Shown one piece after another: positions 1 to 8,174 of a stretch of DNA of 25,507 nt. Both the position numbers and the translations under genes were made by a program. Origin of the DNA: Alcanivorax sp. UBA4485 (lineage in GTDB: Bacteria > Pseudomonadota > Gammaproteobacteria > Pseudomonadales > Alcanivoracaceae); contig DGNT01000044.1 of assembly GCA_002389055.1 (NCBI GenBank), forward strand, positions 1 through 25,507, read 5' to 3'. The stretch's first letter is position 1. Each line of letters opens with the position of its first letter. The notes beneath the pieces were generated by a model. It ran no database searches. It was not told where the DNA came from and saw nothing but the letters and a program-made list of their open reading frames with translations.

Positions 1-242
1 TGGGCGTGCCGGTGCAGAGCCGTTCGTTGTCGGGCCTGGACAGCCTGCTGTCGATCGTGCAGATGCCCAAGGGCGTGGCCGTGGGCACCCTGGCCATCGG
101 CTCCGCCGGGGCCTACAACGCCGGCCTGCTGGCGGCGCAGATGCTGGGCAGCGACGACCCGGCCCTGCAGAAACGCATCGCCGACTGGAAAGCGGCCCGC
201 GCCGACCAGGTGCTGGCGGACGCGGAACTGGGTCAGGGGTAA
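1..242 (+). CDS. purE: PurE, N5-CAIR mutase, C-terminal part (cut by window edge)
   Basis: PurE converts N5-carboxyaminoimidazole ribonucleotide to CAIR in cytoplasmic purine synthesis. Only about 79 C-terminal codons are present, read from base 3; the N-terminal half lies before the window. The visible part carries the conserved run GVPVQS, then SGLDSLLSIVQMP and GTLAIG, and ends with the usual helix rich in Leu and Ala. Class I bacterial PurE is about 165 residues, so roughly half is seen. The stop is 7 bases before purK, which fits a purEK operon where the mutase uses the product of PurK. Nothing looks broken; the missing start is only due to the window edge. Confidence 0.95.
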   Translation, partial: GVPVQSRSLSGLDSLLSIVQMPKGVAVGTLAIGSAGAYNAGLLAAQMLGSDDPALQKRIADWKAARADQVLADAELGQG

Positions 243-249
243 GCGCGGC

Positions 250-1356
250 ATGAATCGTGTACTGGTACTCGGTGGTGGCCAGCTCGGCCTGATGATGGCG
301 GAGGCCGCCGCCCGCCTGGGCCTGGTGGTGGACCGTTACGACCCGGAGCGCGCCCTGCTGCTGCCCGGTACCTCCGACTTGGCGGTGCCGATTACCTGGG
401 AAGAGTGCCTGGAACGCTACCCGGTGGTCACCGTCGAGCGGGAAGCCTTCCCCGACAGCGGCCTGTCCGCGCGGCTGGCGGCCAGCGACCGCTGTGTGGC
501 GCGTGGCGCCCTGGCGGTGATCCCGGACCGCTACACGCAGAAATCGATGCTCGATGAGCTGGGTATCGCCACCGCGCCGTGGCGTAACCTGGACAAGGTC
601 GAGGACCTGGCCGACGCCGCCGCCGAATTCGGCGGGGTGGTGGTGAAGGCGCGCAGTGGCGGTTACGACGGTCGTGGCACCTGGATCATCAGCGAGGGCG
701 GTGACTTGTCCACGGTGCCGGCGGAAGAACTGGCCGGTCGCGCCATCGTCGAGAAGAAAATCCCGTTCCGCCGCGAGCTGTCCATTGTCGGCGCCCGCAA
801 CCCGGCCGGCGAGACCCTGTTCTACCCGCTCACCCGCAACTGGCACGTGGACGGCATCCTGCGCCTGAGCCTGGCGCCGGCCAACGCCTGTGCGGCGCTG
901 CAGCCGGAAGCGGAAAGCATTCTGCGGCGGATCATGGAAAAGCTGGATTACGCCGGCGTGATGGCGGTGGAGTTTTTCGAGGAAGACGGCCGCCTGCTGG
1001 TCAATGAAATCGCCCCCCGCGTGCATAATTCCGGCCACTGGACCCACGAAGGCGCCGACTGGTCGCAGTTCGACCTGCACGTGCACGCCCTGGCCGGTGT
1101 GCCGCTGCACTCGCTCAACGTGCACGGCCCCAGCGCCATGGTGAATCTGATCGGCACGCCCTTCGATCAGGCGTGGCTGCAGCACCCCGGCGTGGTGCAC
1201 TGGTACGGCAAGAGCGTGCGCCCGGGCCGCAAGGTGGGCCACGCCAACCTGGTGGCGCCGACGCTGGACGGGCTGCGCAAGGGCCTCAACGCCTGGGCCG
1301 ACGTGCTGCCGGAAGGCTTCGAGGCGATCCTCGACTCGGAGCTGGCGCTGGACTGA
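250..1356 (+). CDS. purK: PurK, N5-carboxyaminoimidazole ribonucleotide synthase
   Basis: PurK is an ATP-grasp ligase that carboxylates aminoimidazole ribonucleotide with bicarbonate and ATP, feeding PurE. The 368-residue protein matches the family length (about 355-380). It opens with the nucleotide-fold motif VLGGGQLGLMM (residues 5-15). A mid-protein GGYDGRGTW stretch (about residues 137-145) is the ATP-grasp glycine loop. The segment VNEIAPRVHNSGHWT (about 252-266) is the family's metal- and substrate-binding signature. The ATG follows the purE stop by 7 bases, with GGGG overlapping the end of purE as ribosome binding site. The two genes are almost certainly co-transcribed and end at the hairpin at 1385-1408. 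Confidence 0.97.
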   Translation: MNRVLVLGGGQLGLMMAEAAARLGLVVDRYDPERALLLPGTSDLAVPITWEECLERYPVVTVEREAFPDSGLSARLAASDRCVARGALAVIPDRYTQKSMLDELGIATAPWRNLDKVEDLADAAAEFGGVVVKARSGGYDGRGTWIISEGGDLSTVPAEELAGRAIVEKKIPFRRELSIVGARNPAGETLFYPLTRNWHVDGILRLSLAPANACAALQPEAESILRRIMEKLDYAGVMAVEFFEEDGRLLVNEIAPRVHNSGHWTHEGADWSQFDLHVHALAGVPLHSLNVHGPSAMVNLIGTPFDQAWLQHPGVVHWYGKSVRPGRKVGHANLVAPTLDGLRKGLNAWADVLPEGFEAILDSELALD

Positions 1357-1384
1357 ACGTCCGCCCTCGCCCCGCCGCAAAGAA

Positions 1385-1408
1385 AACGCCCCGCGAATGC
1401 GGGGCGTT
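1385..1408. terminator. Bidirectional intrinsic terminator between purK and the lipoprotein gene
   Basis: A perfect 10-base stem, AACGCCCCGC with GCGGGGCGTT, closes a 4-base GAAT loop. On the reverse strand the stem runs into TTTTCTTT, a good U-tract for ending the gene at 1435-2892. On the forward strand it is followed by TTGTCGTTT, a weaker tract that can still end purEK. Confidence 0.88.
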
Positions 1409-1434
1409 GTCGTTTACAGGCTCCGAAACAGCGC

Positions 1435-2892
1435 TTACGGAGGGGTGCAGGCGGGCACGCCGGGGCGGTCGGCGGTGCTGAACTGGCAGCCGAAGTCATC
1501 GTTGGCCACGGTGGCCGGATTCAGGAAGTCATCGCCGGCCGGCTTCGGGCCGCCCTGCTCCCAGGCCACCATGTCGGCGAAGGCGTTGATCTGTTCCTGG
1601 GTGGTGTAATCACAGTGCCCCGGCGAGCGGATCGCGCGCTGCACCAGCCAGATGTCGTTGCCGTTGGCTTGCGCCCGTTCGCGGTAGATCTGACCGTGCC
1701 GGAAGGGCACATAGAAGTCGCCCAGCCCCTGCAGACTGACCACCGGAATGTTGAATTCCCCGTTGATCACCGGAATCCAGCGCAGGCCGTCGTTACGCAG
1801 CCCGTTGGCGGACGGATTACCTTCCACGCGCAGGATGGTGTCGTTAAAGGCCTGTTCCTCGGTGGTGAGCGGCGGGAAGTTGTCGAACTGGTAGGTGACG
1901 CCGGCGTTGCCGCTCAGGTCCCGCGCCAGGATGCCGTTGACGGTGCCGTCGCGGCCGCCGGTGCCCATCACCACGTGCCAGTAGTAGGTCGTGAACCCGA
2001 TGTCGGCCACCGGACGCTCGCCGCCGGAGAGATTGCGCATCAGCGCCTGGAATTGTTCCCCTTCAGCGGTGGGTACACCGAGCGACCCCGTCGGGTTGCT
2101 CTGTGACGGCGGGATCGGCGGTACCGTCCAGACCACCGAATTGATCGCGTTGGCGTCGAAGTTGGTGGCAGGAATGCCGGTCAGCGGTGGCGCGCTGGGG
2201 TCTTTCATATGCGCGAAGTGCTGCGCCGCCATGGTCGCCTGGGTGAGGTATTCGAACTCGAAGGTGTCACCCACCACGCCGCACATGGGTACGGCACCGT
2301 GATACTGCACCGGGTTGTTGGCGGTGGCGAGGGCTTCGTCCTCGATGGCGGCGGCGGTGACATGGCCGCCCATGGAGTGGCCGGTAATGTAGATGCGCGA
2401 GGGTTCCGCCAGGTCGCGGCCCTCGGCGGCGGCGATGTCGGTAAACGCCAGCGCCAATTCGTTGGTGTCCTCCACACCGGTGCGCACGTCGTAGTAGTTG
2501 GTCGAGTAACTGGACGCTGCCCAGGCATAGCCGTTGTCGAGAAGCCATTGGCGGATGCTCGGGTTGGAGACGGTCAGTTCCGGGCCTTCACCTCGATAGC
2601 CGTGGGCGTACATCACCAGGTGACCATTCCAGGTCTCCGGCACTTCGATGCGGTAGCCGGCGCCATTGGGGCGCACGCCGGTCCAGCGATCCGCGTTCTC
2701 ATGGCCGGCCAGCGCCGCGAAAGGCAGGGTGTCTTCGTCCACACTGAACGAACGGGTGTCCTGGACGCGGGCCGGTTGTGACGGCTCGGCGCCGCTGGAG
2801 CTGCTGCTGTCGCCGCCGCAGCCGGCCAGCAAGCCGGCGCTCAGCAGGCCGGCCAGCAGACCGATCCTGGGTATTGTGAAATGGGTGCTCAT
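1435..2892 (-). CDS. Outer-membrane lipoprotein, alpha/beta hydrolase (485 aa)
   Basis: Probable secreted lipid-anchored esterase or peptidase; the substrate cannot be read from the sequence. Residues 1-24 form a lipoprotein signal with lipobox L22-A-G-C25. Glycine at position +2 after the cysteine argues for outer-membrane sorting, and a flexible GGDSSSSS leader follows. The fold shows an oxyanion-type strand with AHGY (96-99), nucleophile elbow GHSMGG (Ser173), a probable acid in GLGDFY (Asp392) and histidine in SPGHCDY (His426). All three catalytic residues are therefore present in order. The start has GGGAGA 6 bases upstream. The gene lies downstream of a second lipoprotein hydrolase (3094-4878) but has its own 201-base upstream region with palindromes. 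Family membership is secure; activity is inferred. Confidence 0.85.
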   Translation of the reverse strand: MSTHFTIPRIGLLAGLLSAGLLAGCGGDSSSSSGAEPSQPARVQDTRSFSVDEDTLPFAALAGHENADRWTGVRPNGAGYRIEVPETWNGHLVMYAHGYRGEGPELTVSNPSIRQWLLDNGYAWAASSYSTNYYDVRTGVEDTNELALAFTDIAAAEGRDLAEPSRIYITGHSMGGHVTAAAIEDEALATANNPVQYHGAVPMCGVVGDTFEFEYLTQATMAAQHFAHMKDPSAPPLTGIPATNFDANAINSVVWTVPPIPPSQSNPTGSLGVPTAEGEQFQALMRNLSGGERPVADIGFTTYYWHVVMGTGGRDGTVNGILARDLSGNAGVTYQFDNFPPLTTEEQAFNDTILRVEGNPSANGLRNDGLRWIPVINGEFNIPVVSLQGLGDFYVPFRHGQIYRERAQANGNDIWLVQRAIRSPGHCDYTTQEQINAFADMVAWEQGGPKPAGDDFLNPATVANDDFGCQFSTADRPGVPACTPP

Positions 2893-2940
2893 TGCTGCTC
2901 TCCCGATTTTATTGGAATTGTGGGTCTTTTATTTTTGGTG

Positions 2941-2974
2941 TTTCGCTATGCGAAATAGCTTTCTGAAAGAAAGC
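2941..2974. promoter_or_regulatory. Two adjacent palindromes upstream of the lipoprotein hydrolase gene
   Basis: TTTCGC-TAT-GCGAAA (2941-2955) is a perfect 6-base inverted repeat. Three bases later GCTTTC-N5-GAAAGC (2958-2974) is another. They lie 49-82 bases before the start codon at 2892, where an operator is expected. The first resembles 15-base operators of some IclR-type regulators, but no such regulator gene is present in this window. I found no convincing -35/-10 pair, so the role is inferred from position and symmetry only. Confidence 0.4.
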
Positions 2975-3056
2975 AGCGGTTAATATCCGCCCAATGAATA
3001 AAAGCTGTCAATAACAGGAAAGACCTGGCGGGGGATTTGAGAGGTGGCCGTGAAGG

Positions 3057-3080
3057 CGGGGCTTGTTCCCACAAGCCCCG
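3057..3080 (-). terminator. Hairpin downstream of the 594-residue lipoprotein gene
   Basis: CGGGGCTTGT and ACAAGCCCCG form a perfect 10-base stem around a 4-base loop, 14 bases past the stop codon at 3094 on the reverse strand. The bases after the stem (CCTTCAC) are not a true U-tract. It may attenuate rather than fully end transcription into the next lipoprotein gene. Confidence 0.55.
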
Positions 3081-3093
3081 TTGTTAAAGGTGG

Positions 3094-4878
3094 TTAGAAG
3101 TCGACGCGCTGAAGCACCAGGTCGGTGACCTGGACGGTGCCGGCGGGGGTCTGGTCGAAGGCCAGTTCGATGGCGTTGAGGTTGGTGAAATCGACGCCTT
3201 CGAACGCGGTCAGCGGAATGTCCACGGCGTTGAGCGTGGTCTTCTGCGAACCGTGGTTGGTCTCGTCGTAGAATTCCCGGCCCGGCGGGTAGAACAGGCT
3301 TTCGGTGTAGTCGCTGGCCAGGGCGGACACCCGGTTGCCGTCCATGTCCTCCAGAATGACCTGGAAGTCCTGGCCGGCGGTGTTGTCCAGGTCGCCGTGG
3401 GACACGCCCACGCGCACGGACAGCACCTGGTAGTCGACCGCGTTCACGCCCAGCAATTCGGAGCGATAGGTGGCGGCGGTGTCCCAGGCCATGAACAGCT
3501 GCTCGGCGATGTTGAAGGTGGGCGTGGCCACGTCGCAGCCTTCGCCGGGCCGGCCGTTGGTCTGGCAGATACCGAACGAGGAGAAGCCGTCGAAGCGCAC
3601 CGCGCCGCCCAGGTTGTTGGTGGTCAGGCTGGCCGGGTCCAGGGTGTCGTCGATCACCAGGCGGTCCGCCGCCGGGGCGTGCACGCTCAGCAGGTAGCGG
3701 TCGTCGCAGGGGCCGGTGCCGTCCGGGCAGGTGTTGCCGGGCACCGAGGTCTGGCCGTTCCAGTAGGCGCCGAATGCCTCTTCGCCGCCGATAAAGTAGC
3801 GGAAGAACGAGGCGATGAAGAACAGCCCCTGGGCCTGCTGTACTTCCGGTGTGTCGCGGCCGTTGCCGGCGGCGTTTTCGCCGCACCAGGGGTCGTCGCC
3901 GTCGCTGTCCAGAATGGTCCAGTCGTCGGGGCGGCTGTCGGTGGTCCACACCGTGTTGTAGTAGTTGTGGTTGGCGCCCATGGGGATCAGTTGGAACTTG
4001 GGATAGGGGTCGTTATCCACGGCGTAGCGGCTGGTGTCGTAGGCGAAGTTGCCCATCAGATCTTCCACATCGCCGTCGCAGTAGCCGGCCAGGGCCAGGA
4101 AGGTGACGTTGCTGACGGTCTGGGTGTTGTAGTCCGTCGGCGCCAGCGAGAACACCGCGGTGATGTTGTGCGGCTCGGGCTGAGCGCGGTTGTACAGCAC
4201 CGTCTGGTTGACGCCTTCGCCGCCGCGGGAGTGGCCCATGATGCCGATCTCGCTCATGTTCAGCTTGCCCGTCAGCATGTCCAGGCTGTTGCCACCGGAG
4301 GCGTTGATGGTGCGGAACTCGTCCAGGTGGCGGACCACCAGCATGGAGCGGGCGAGCGCCCCGGTGTCGCCGTTGCTGGGGCCGCTGTCGTTATCGTTGA
4401 TGTCGTTAGCGTCCACGGAAATCACCGCGTAGCCGTGGCTGGCCAGATTCTCGGAGATGTACTCGTAACCCCGGTAGCTGGGAATCGGGTTGGCGCAATC
4501 GTCGTCGTCGATACCGCGACCGTCATAGCAGGTGCCGTGGCGGCCATGCAGGAAAAGCACCACCGGGAAAGGCCCGGTCTGATCCTCGGGGTACTGGATG
4601 TAGCCGTGGATGTCGGTGTCGTAGCTGTCGCCGTTTTTGTTGTCCATCACCGTCATGCGGCCGAAGTTGTATTCCTCTTCGGCGACGGTGAACGGGCCGG
4701 CGGTGGAAGGGTCCGGTGCCACGCCGGTACTCACGGCGTCCGGGGTGGTTTTGGCGTCGGGTGTGTCTTCCACGTAGGAGGACGAGGAGTCGCCCCCGCA
4801 GCCGGCCAGGAACAGAAACGCCGACAGGAAGACGAGGCCCAGCCCGTTTCCGGGCAGAGAACGAAGGGTGCTGCTCAT
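3094..4878 (-). CDS. Large outer-membrane lipoprotein, alpha/beta hydrolase with C-terminal beta domain (594 aa)
   Basis: Probable secreted lipid-anchored hydrolase of unknown substrate. The chosen ATG at 4878 has AGGGGA 8 bases upstream and gives a proper lipoprotein signal with lipobox L24-A-G-C27. The longer open frame to 4950 would bury that signal. After a GGDSSSS spacer comes the hydrolase domain (about 65-365). It has FLHGRHG (109-115), nucleophile elbow GHSRGGEG (Ser217), an Asp in GYCDGDVED (268 or 270) and GANHNYY (His304). Several paired cysteines suggest an oxidising environment. Residues about 395-594 look like a beta-sandwich ending in VQVTDLVLQRVDF, possibly for binding a carbohydrate or polymer. 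Its leader closely resembles that of the neighbouring 485-residue lipoprotein. The 274 bases upstream hold an AT-rich patch (about 4965-5035) but no promoter I can defend. Confidence 0.85.
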   Translation of the reverse strand: MSSTLRSLPGNGLGLVFLSAFLFLAGCGGDSSSSYVEDTPDAKTTPDAVSTGVAPDPSTAGPFTVAEEEYNFGRMTVMDNKNGDSYDTDIHGYIQYPEDQTGPFPVVLFLHGRHGTCYDGRGIDDDDCANPIPSYRGYEYISENLASHGYAVISVDANDINDNDSGPSNGDTGALARSMLVVRHLDEFRTINASGGNSLDMLTGKLNMSEIGIMGHSRGGEGVNQTVLYNRAQPEPHNITAVFSLAPTDYNTQTVSNVTFLALAGYCDGDVEDLMGNFAYDTSRYAVDNDPYPKFQLIPMGANHNYYNTVWTTDSRPDDWTILDSDGDDPWCGENAAGNGRDTPEVQQAQGLFFIASFFRYFIGGEEAFGAYWNGQTSVPGNTCPDGTGPCDDRYLLSVHAPAADRLVIDDTLDPASLTTNNLGGAVRFDGFSSFGICQTNGRPGEGCDVATPTFNIAEQLFMAWDTAATYRSELLGVNAVDYQVLSVRVGVSHGDLDNTAGQDFQVILEDMDGNRVSALASDYTESLFYPPGREFYDETNHGSQKTTLNAVDIPLTAFEGVDFTNLNAIELAFDQTPAGTVQVTDLVLQRVDF

Positions 4879-5098
4879 AATGTTTCCCCTTGAAGGTAAG
4901 GCGGCAAGTGTCCAATCAGGACGGGCGTACCCAGGCAAATTGAGTGCCATGGGCCTGCCGGGAAAACATTTAAGGTGTATTGATTGATGTAAAAGTAATT
5001 GTTTTTATAGGGGTATTTTTAATTGTAAAAAAGTAGAGAGAGTGAGGATCGGGTGAGGCGCGCGACGGTTTGAGAGTATTTTGCGCCGTGTGAGGCAC

Positions 5099-5127
5099 AA
5101 AAAAGGGGCGCCGGTCGGGCGCCCCTT
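5099..5127 (-). terminator. Intrinsic terminator of the gmk-rpoZ-spoT-ridA run
   Basis: On the reverse strand AAGGGGCGC pairs with GCGCCCCTT around a short loop (positions 5103-5127), followed directly by six T residues (5104 down to 5099). It lies 26 bases past the ridA stop. It is among the clearest terminators in the window. Confidence 0.92.
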
Positions 5128-5152
5128 GGCGTTATTCTGGTGCGTGGCGGGC

Positions 5153-5539
5153 TCAGGCGATATCCATGACCGCGTCCATTTCCACTTCGGCGCCCTTGGG
5201 CAGAGCGGCCACGCCAATGGCGGCACGGGCCGGGTAGGGCTCCTGGAAGTATTCTTTCATGATCTCGTTGACCTGATTGAAATGGCTCAGGTCGGTGAGA
5301 AAGATATTCAGTTTGACGATGTCGTGCAGGGCGCCGCCGGCGGCGTCACAGACCGCGCTCAGGTTGTCGAACACCCGTCGTACCTGGGCGTCCATGCCGC
5401 CCCCGACCAGTTCCATGGTGGCCGGGTCCAGCGGGATCTGGCCGGACAGATAGACGGTGGAGCCGGCCTTGATGGCCTGGGAGTACGGACCGATGGCGGC
5501 GGGCGCCTGGTCGGTTTTGATCACGGAACGGTTGGACAT
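5153..5539 (-). CDS. ridA: RidA-family enamine/imine deaminase
   Basis: RidA hydrolyses reactive enamine and imine intermediates, such as 2-aminoacrylate released by PLP enzymes, and protects PLP enzymes from damage. At 128 residues it has the normal length. Family signatures include AIGPYSQAI (15-23), SGQIPLDP (32-39), a central VKLNIFLTD (75-83), the substrate-binding Arg in YPARAAIGV (Arg105) and Glu120 near the C-terminus. These are the residues expected in an active deaminase rather than a divergent YjgF-like relative. The gene starts 12 bases after the spoT stop with AAGGAA as ribosome binding site. It is the last gene of the operon, ended by the strong hairpin at 5099-5127. A spoT-ridA pair is common in pseudomonads. 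Confidence 0.95.
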   Translation of the reverse strand: MSNRSVIKTDQAPAAIGPYSQAIKAGSTVYLSGQIPLDPATMELVGGGMDAQVRRVFDNLSAVCDAAGGALHDIVKLNIFLTDLSHFNQVNEIMKEYFQEPYPARAAIGVAALPKGAEVEMDAVMDIA

Positions 5540-5551
5540 GTGCGGTTTCCT

Positions 5552-7666
5552 TCAGGCACTGATGCGGTGAATCCTCACAACATTGTCCACGGTGCGCAAC
5601 CGCTTGATGATGCGCGCCAGGTGGACCCGGTGTTTCACGGTGAGGGTGACGTTGATGATCGACAGGGTGGGGTCTTTGCCGGCCATGTCGATGGTGTCGA
5701 TATTGGAGCCCAGCTCGGAGACCACATTGGCCAGCGTCGCCAGCACGCCGCGCTTGTTGACCAGCTCGATGCGCAGCGCGGCGGTGAATTCCTGCTCGAC
5801 GTCTTTGTCCCAGTTGAGCGCGATGCATTTCTCCGGCGCGTCGCGCATTTCCGCGAGCAGGTTCTTGCAGGTGTCGCGGTGCACCACGATGCCCTTGCCG
5901 GCGCTCAGGTGGCCGATCACGGTGTCGCCGGGCAGCGGATAGCAGCATTTCGCGTAGGTCACCATCAGGCCTTCGCTGCCGCGAATGGCCAGCGGCAGGC
6001 GGTCGTCCTCCTGATCGCGGTTCTCGCCACTGGCGCCGGCCAGTTTGCGCGCCACCAGCGGTGCCAGCCGGTTGCCCATGCCGATATCCTCGAGCAGTTC
6101 TTCCACGGTGCCGTAATGGTTGTTGTTGAGCTCCAGTTTCAGGGTTTTTTCCGAGAGCCGCGACAGGTCGAGCTGGTAGGGAATCAGCGCTTTCTCCAGC
6201 AGCCGCTGGCCGAGCTCGGCGGCGTCCTCGCGGCGCTGCTGCTTGAGGAAGTGGCGGATGTTGGAGCGCGCCTTGCCGGTGACCACGAAATTCAGCCAGC
6301 CCGGGTTGGGGGTGGCGTTGGGCGCGGTGATGATCTTCACCGTCTGCCCGGATTCCAGTGGCGTGGACAGCGCCGCCAGCTTGCCGTCGATGCGTGCCGC
6401 CACGCAGCGGGTGCCCACCTTGGTGTGCACCGCGTAGGCGAAGTCCACCGGTGTGGCGCCGGCGGGCAGCTCTTTGATGTCGCCCTTGGGCGTGAACACA
6501 TAGGCTTCGTCCGGGAACAGGTCCACCTTCACGTTCTCGATGAATTCCATCGAGTTGCCGGCTTTCTGCTGGATTTCCAGCAGCCGCTGCATCCAGGATT
6601 GGGCCCGCGTGTGCGTGGGCGAACCGGGTTCGTCGTGGGACTTGTACAGCCAGTGGGCGGCGATGCCGTTGTTGGCCATCGCTTCCATTTCCTCGGTGCG
6701 GATCTGGATCTCCAGAGGAATGCCGGAATGCGCTTTCAGGGTAGTGTGCAGCGACTGATAGCCGTTCGCCTTGGGGATCGCCACGTAGTCCTTGAAGCGG
6801 CCGGGAATCGGGATGAAGTGATTGTGCACCGCGCCCAGTACCCGGTAGCAGGTGTCCACCCGGTCGACGATGATGCGGAAGCCGAACACGTCCATGATGT
6901 CCGCGAACGGCTTATGCTGTTCCTTCATCTTCTGGTAGATGCTGTACAGGTGCTTTTCCCGACCCAGAACCCGGGCCTGGATGCCTTCTTCCTCGAGGCT
7001 GCGCTCAATGCTGGCTTTGATCGAGGAAAGAATCTCGCGGCGGTTGCCGCGCGCCGACTGCACCGCCTTGCCGATCAGCCGCGCGCGCATCGGGTGGATG
7101 TTGTGGAAGGCGAGATCCTCATACTCCACACGCATGTTGTACATGCCCAGCCGGAACGCGATCGGTGCGTAGATTTCCAGGGTTTCCGTGGCGATGCGTT
7201 TGCGCTTCTCGGCGCGCATCACGTGCAAGGTGCGCATGTTGTGCAGGCGGTCCGCCAGCTTCACCAGGATCACGCGGATGTCCCGGGTCATGGCCAGCAT
7301 CATCTTGCGCAGGTTCTCGGCCTGCTGCTCCGCTTTCGATTCGAACTTGATCTGGGCGATCTTGGAGACGCCGTCGACCAGCTCCGCCACCTCTTCGCTG
7401 AACTCCTCGGCGAGCTGCTCCTTGCTGACGCCGGTGTCTTCGATCACGTCATGCAGCATCGCCGCCATCAGCGAGGCGTAGTCCATGTGCATGTCCACCA
7501 GGATGTTCGCCACCGCCAGCGGATGCGTGATATAGGGGTCCCCGCTTCGCCGGTACTGGCCCTCGTGGGCTTTCTCGGCAAAATAGTAGGCGCGAACCAC
7601 CTGCGAAATCTGCTCTTCGGTCAGGTAGCTGCGTAACCGTTTTTTCAGGTTGTTGATCGAGGGCAA
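5552..7666 (-). CDS. spoT: SpoT, bifunctional (p)ppGpp synthetase/hydrolase, TTG start
   Basis: SpoT makes and degrades the stringent-response alarmone (p)ppGpp. The 704 residues contain all expected domains. The HD hydrolase domain carries HDVIEDT (His72-Asp73). The synthetase domain (about 235-345) has the RFKD motif at 290-293, the RxKD form typical of bifunctional enzymes, and GYQSLHTT (302-309). The TGS domain covers about 385-450. A Cys/His-rich regulatory region includes Cys574, Cys575, His596 and Cys600. An ACT domain lies at about 628-704. The start codon is TTG preceded by GAGGAATC. It gives an N-terminus MPSINNL that agrees with pseudomonad SpoT, and no in-frame ATG occurs before residue 59. 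It is separated from rpoZ by 182 bases containing a hairpin, so it may also have its own promoter. Confidence 0.97.
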   Translation of the reverse strand: MPSINNLKKRLRSYLTEEQISQVVRAYYFAEKAHEGQYRRSGDPYITHPLAVANILVDMHMDYASLMAAMLHDVIEDTGVSKEQLAEEFSEEVAELVDGVSKIAQIKFESKAEQQAENLRKMMLAMTRDIRVILVKLADRLHNMRTLHVMRAEKRKRIATETLEIYAPIAFRLGMYNMRVEYEDLAFHNIHPMRARLIGKAVQSARGNRREILSSIKASIERSLEEEGIQARVLGREKHLYSIYQKMKEQHKPFADIMDVFGFRIIVDRVDTCYRVLGAVHNHFIPIPGRFKDYVAIPKANGYQSLHTTLKAHSGIPLEIQIRTEEMEAMANNGIAAHWLYKSHDEPGSPTHTRAQSWMQRLLEIQQKAGNSMEFIENVKVDLFPDEAYVFTPKGDIKELPAGATPVDFAYAVHTKVGTRCVAARIDGKLAALSTPLESGQTVKIITAPNATPNPGWLNFVVTGKARSNIRHFLKQQRREDAAELGQRLLEKALIPYQLDLSRLSEKTLKLELNNNHYGTVEELLEDIGMGNRLAPLVARKLAGASGENRDQEDDRLPLAIRGSEGLMVTYAKCCYPLPGDTVIGHLSAGKGIVVHRDTCKNLLAEMRDAPEKCIALNWDKDVEQEFTAALRIELVNKRGVLATLANVVSELGSNIDTIDMAGKDPTLSIINVTLTVKHRVHLARIIKRLRTVDNVVRIHRISA

Positions 7667-7809
7667 GATTCCTCGCCACGCCGCCAGGGCGAATCGAAGT
7701 GAACGATAATTCCTAGCTTAGGTTTGGCGTGGTGATTTGTCTACGTTATCGCCGTGAGCGCTTGAAAAGGCAGGGGTTTTCGGTGTGAAAGGCGGGCACT
7801 ATGAAGGCG

Positions 7810-7834
7810 TGTCAGGGCGCGTGGCGCCCTGACA
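7810..7834 (-). terminator. Strong hairpin between rpoZ and spoT
   Basis: TGTCAGGGCGC and GCGCCCTGACA form a perfect 11-base stem with a 3-base loop, 15 bases past the rpoZ stop. No U-tract follows on the reverse strand (CGCCTTCAT). It could be a partial terminator, an RNA-stabilising 3' end for gmk-rpoZ, or a processing site. The rest of the 182-base gap shows no other strong element. Confidence 0.55.
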
Positions 7835-7848
7835 TCCCTGGCGGCGTA

Positions 7849-8112
7849 TTACTCGCCGAACGACTGGGTCAGCATCGCCAGGTCGTCCACGTCCGCGCCC
7901 TGATCGGCGATCGGGTTTTCAACCGATTCGGAGGTCACTTCCCCCGCGGCGATCTCGCGCAGCGCCACTACGGTGGGCTTGTCGTTTTCCCAGGCCACGC
8001 GGGGCTCCTTGCCACCGGTCTGCAGTTGGCGGGCGCGCCGGCTGGATACCAGAACCAGCTCAAAGCGGTTATCCAGGTGTTCCAGGCAGTCTTCTACGGT
8101 TACACGGGCCAT
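7849..8112 (-). CDS. rpoZ: RpoZ, RNA polymerase omega subunit
   Basis: Omega helps fold and assemble the beta-prime subunit of RNA polymerase and contributes to one ppGpp-binding site. The 87 residues match the family length. The N-terminal MARVTVEDCL, then NRFELVLVSSRRARQL and ALREIAAGEV, are the standard omega signature. The tail is acidic, as usual. The start has TAGGAG at a good distance. The gene follows gmk by 62 bases and precedes spoT, the classic gmk-rpoZ-spoT order, which places a ppGpp-sensing polymerase subunit beside the ppGpp enzyme. Confidence 0.97.
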   Translation of the reverse strand: MARVTVEDCLEHLDNRFELVLVSSRRARQLQTGGKEPRVAWENDKPTVVALREIAAGEVTSESVENPIADQGADVDDLAMLTQSFGE

Positions 8113-8174
8113 GTCGATCTCCTATTGCGGGGGCGCGGGTCGCTGGGCTCGGGCGTTCCGCGCGGCCCGCGATT

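Noticed and set aside
3253..4893. A 546-codon forward frame opposite the large lipoprotein gene
   Set aside because: The Val/Gly/Ala/His-rich composition is typical of antisense shadow frames; the reverse strand has signal peptide, lipobox and catalytic motifs.
5081..7636. An 851-codon open frame on the forward strand opposite spoT and ridA
   Set aside because: It mirrors spoT in a GC-rich genome, has low-complexity His/Val/Gly/Gln composition and no family motif, whereas the reverse strand encodes complete SpoT.
7810..7834. The rpoZ-spoT hairpin as a certain terminator or small RNA
   Set aside because: The stem is perfect but has no U-tract and no promoter of its own, so it is listed only as a moderate-confidence hairpin.
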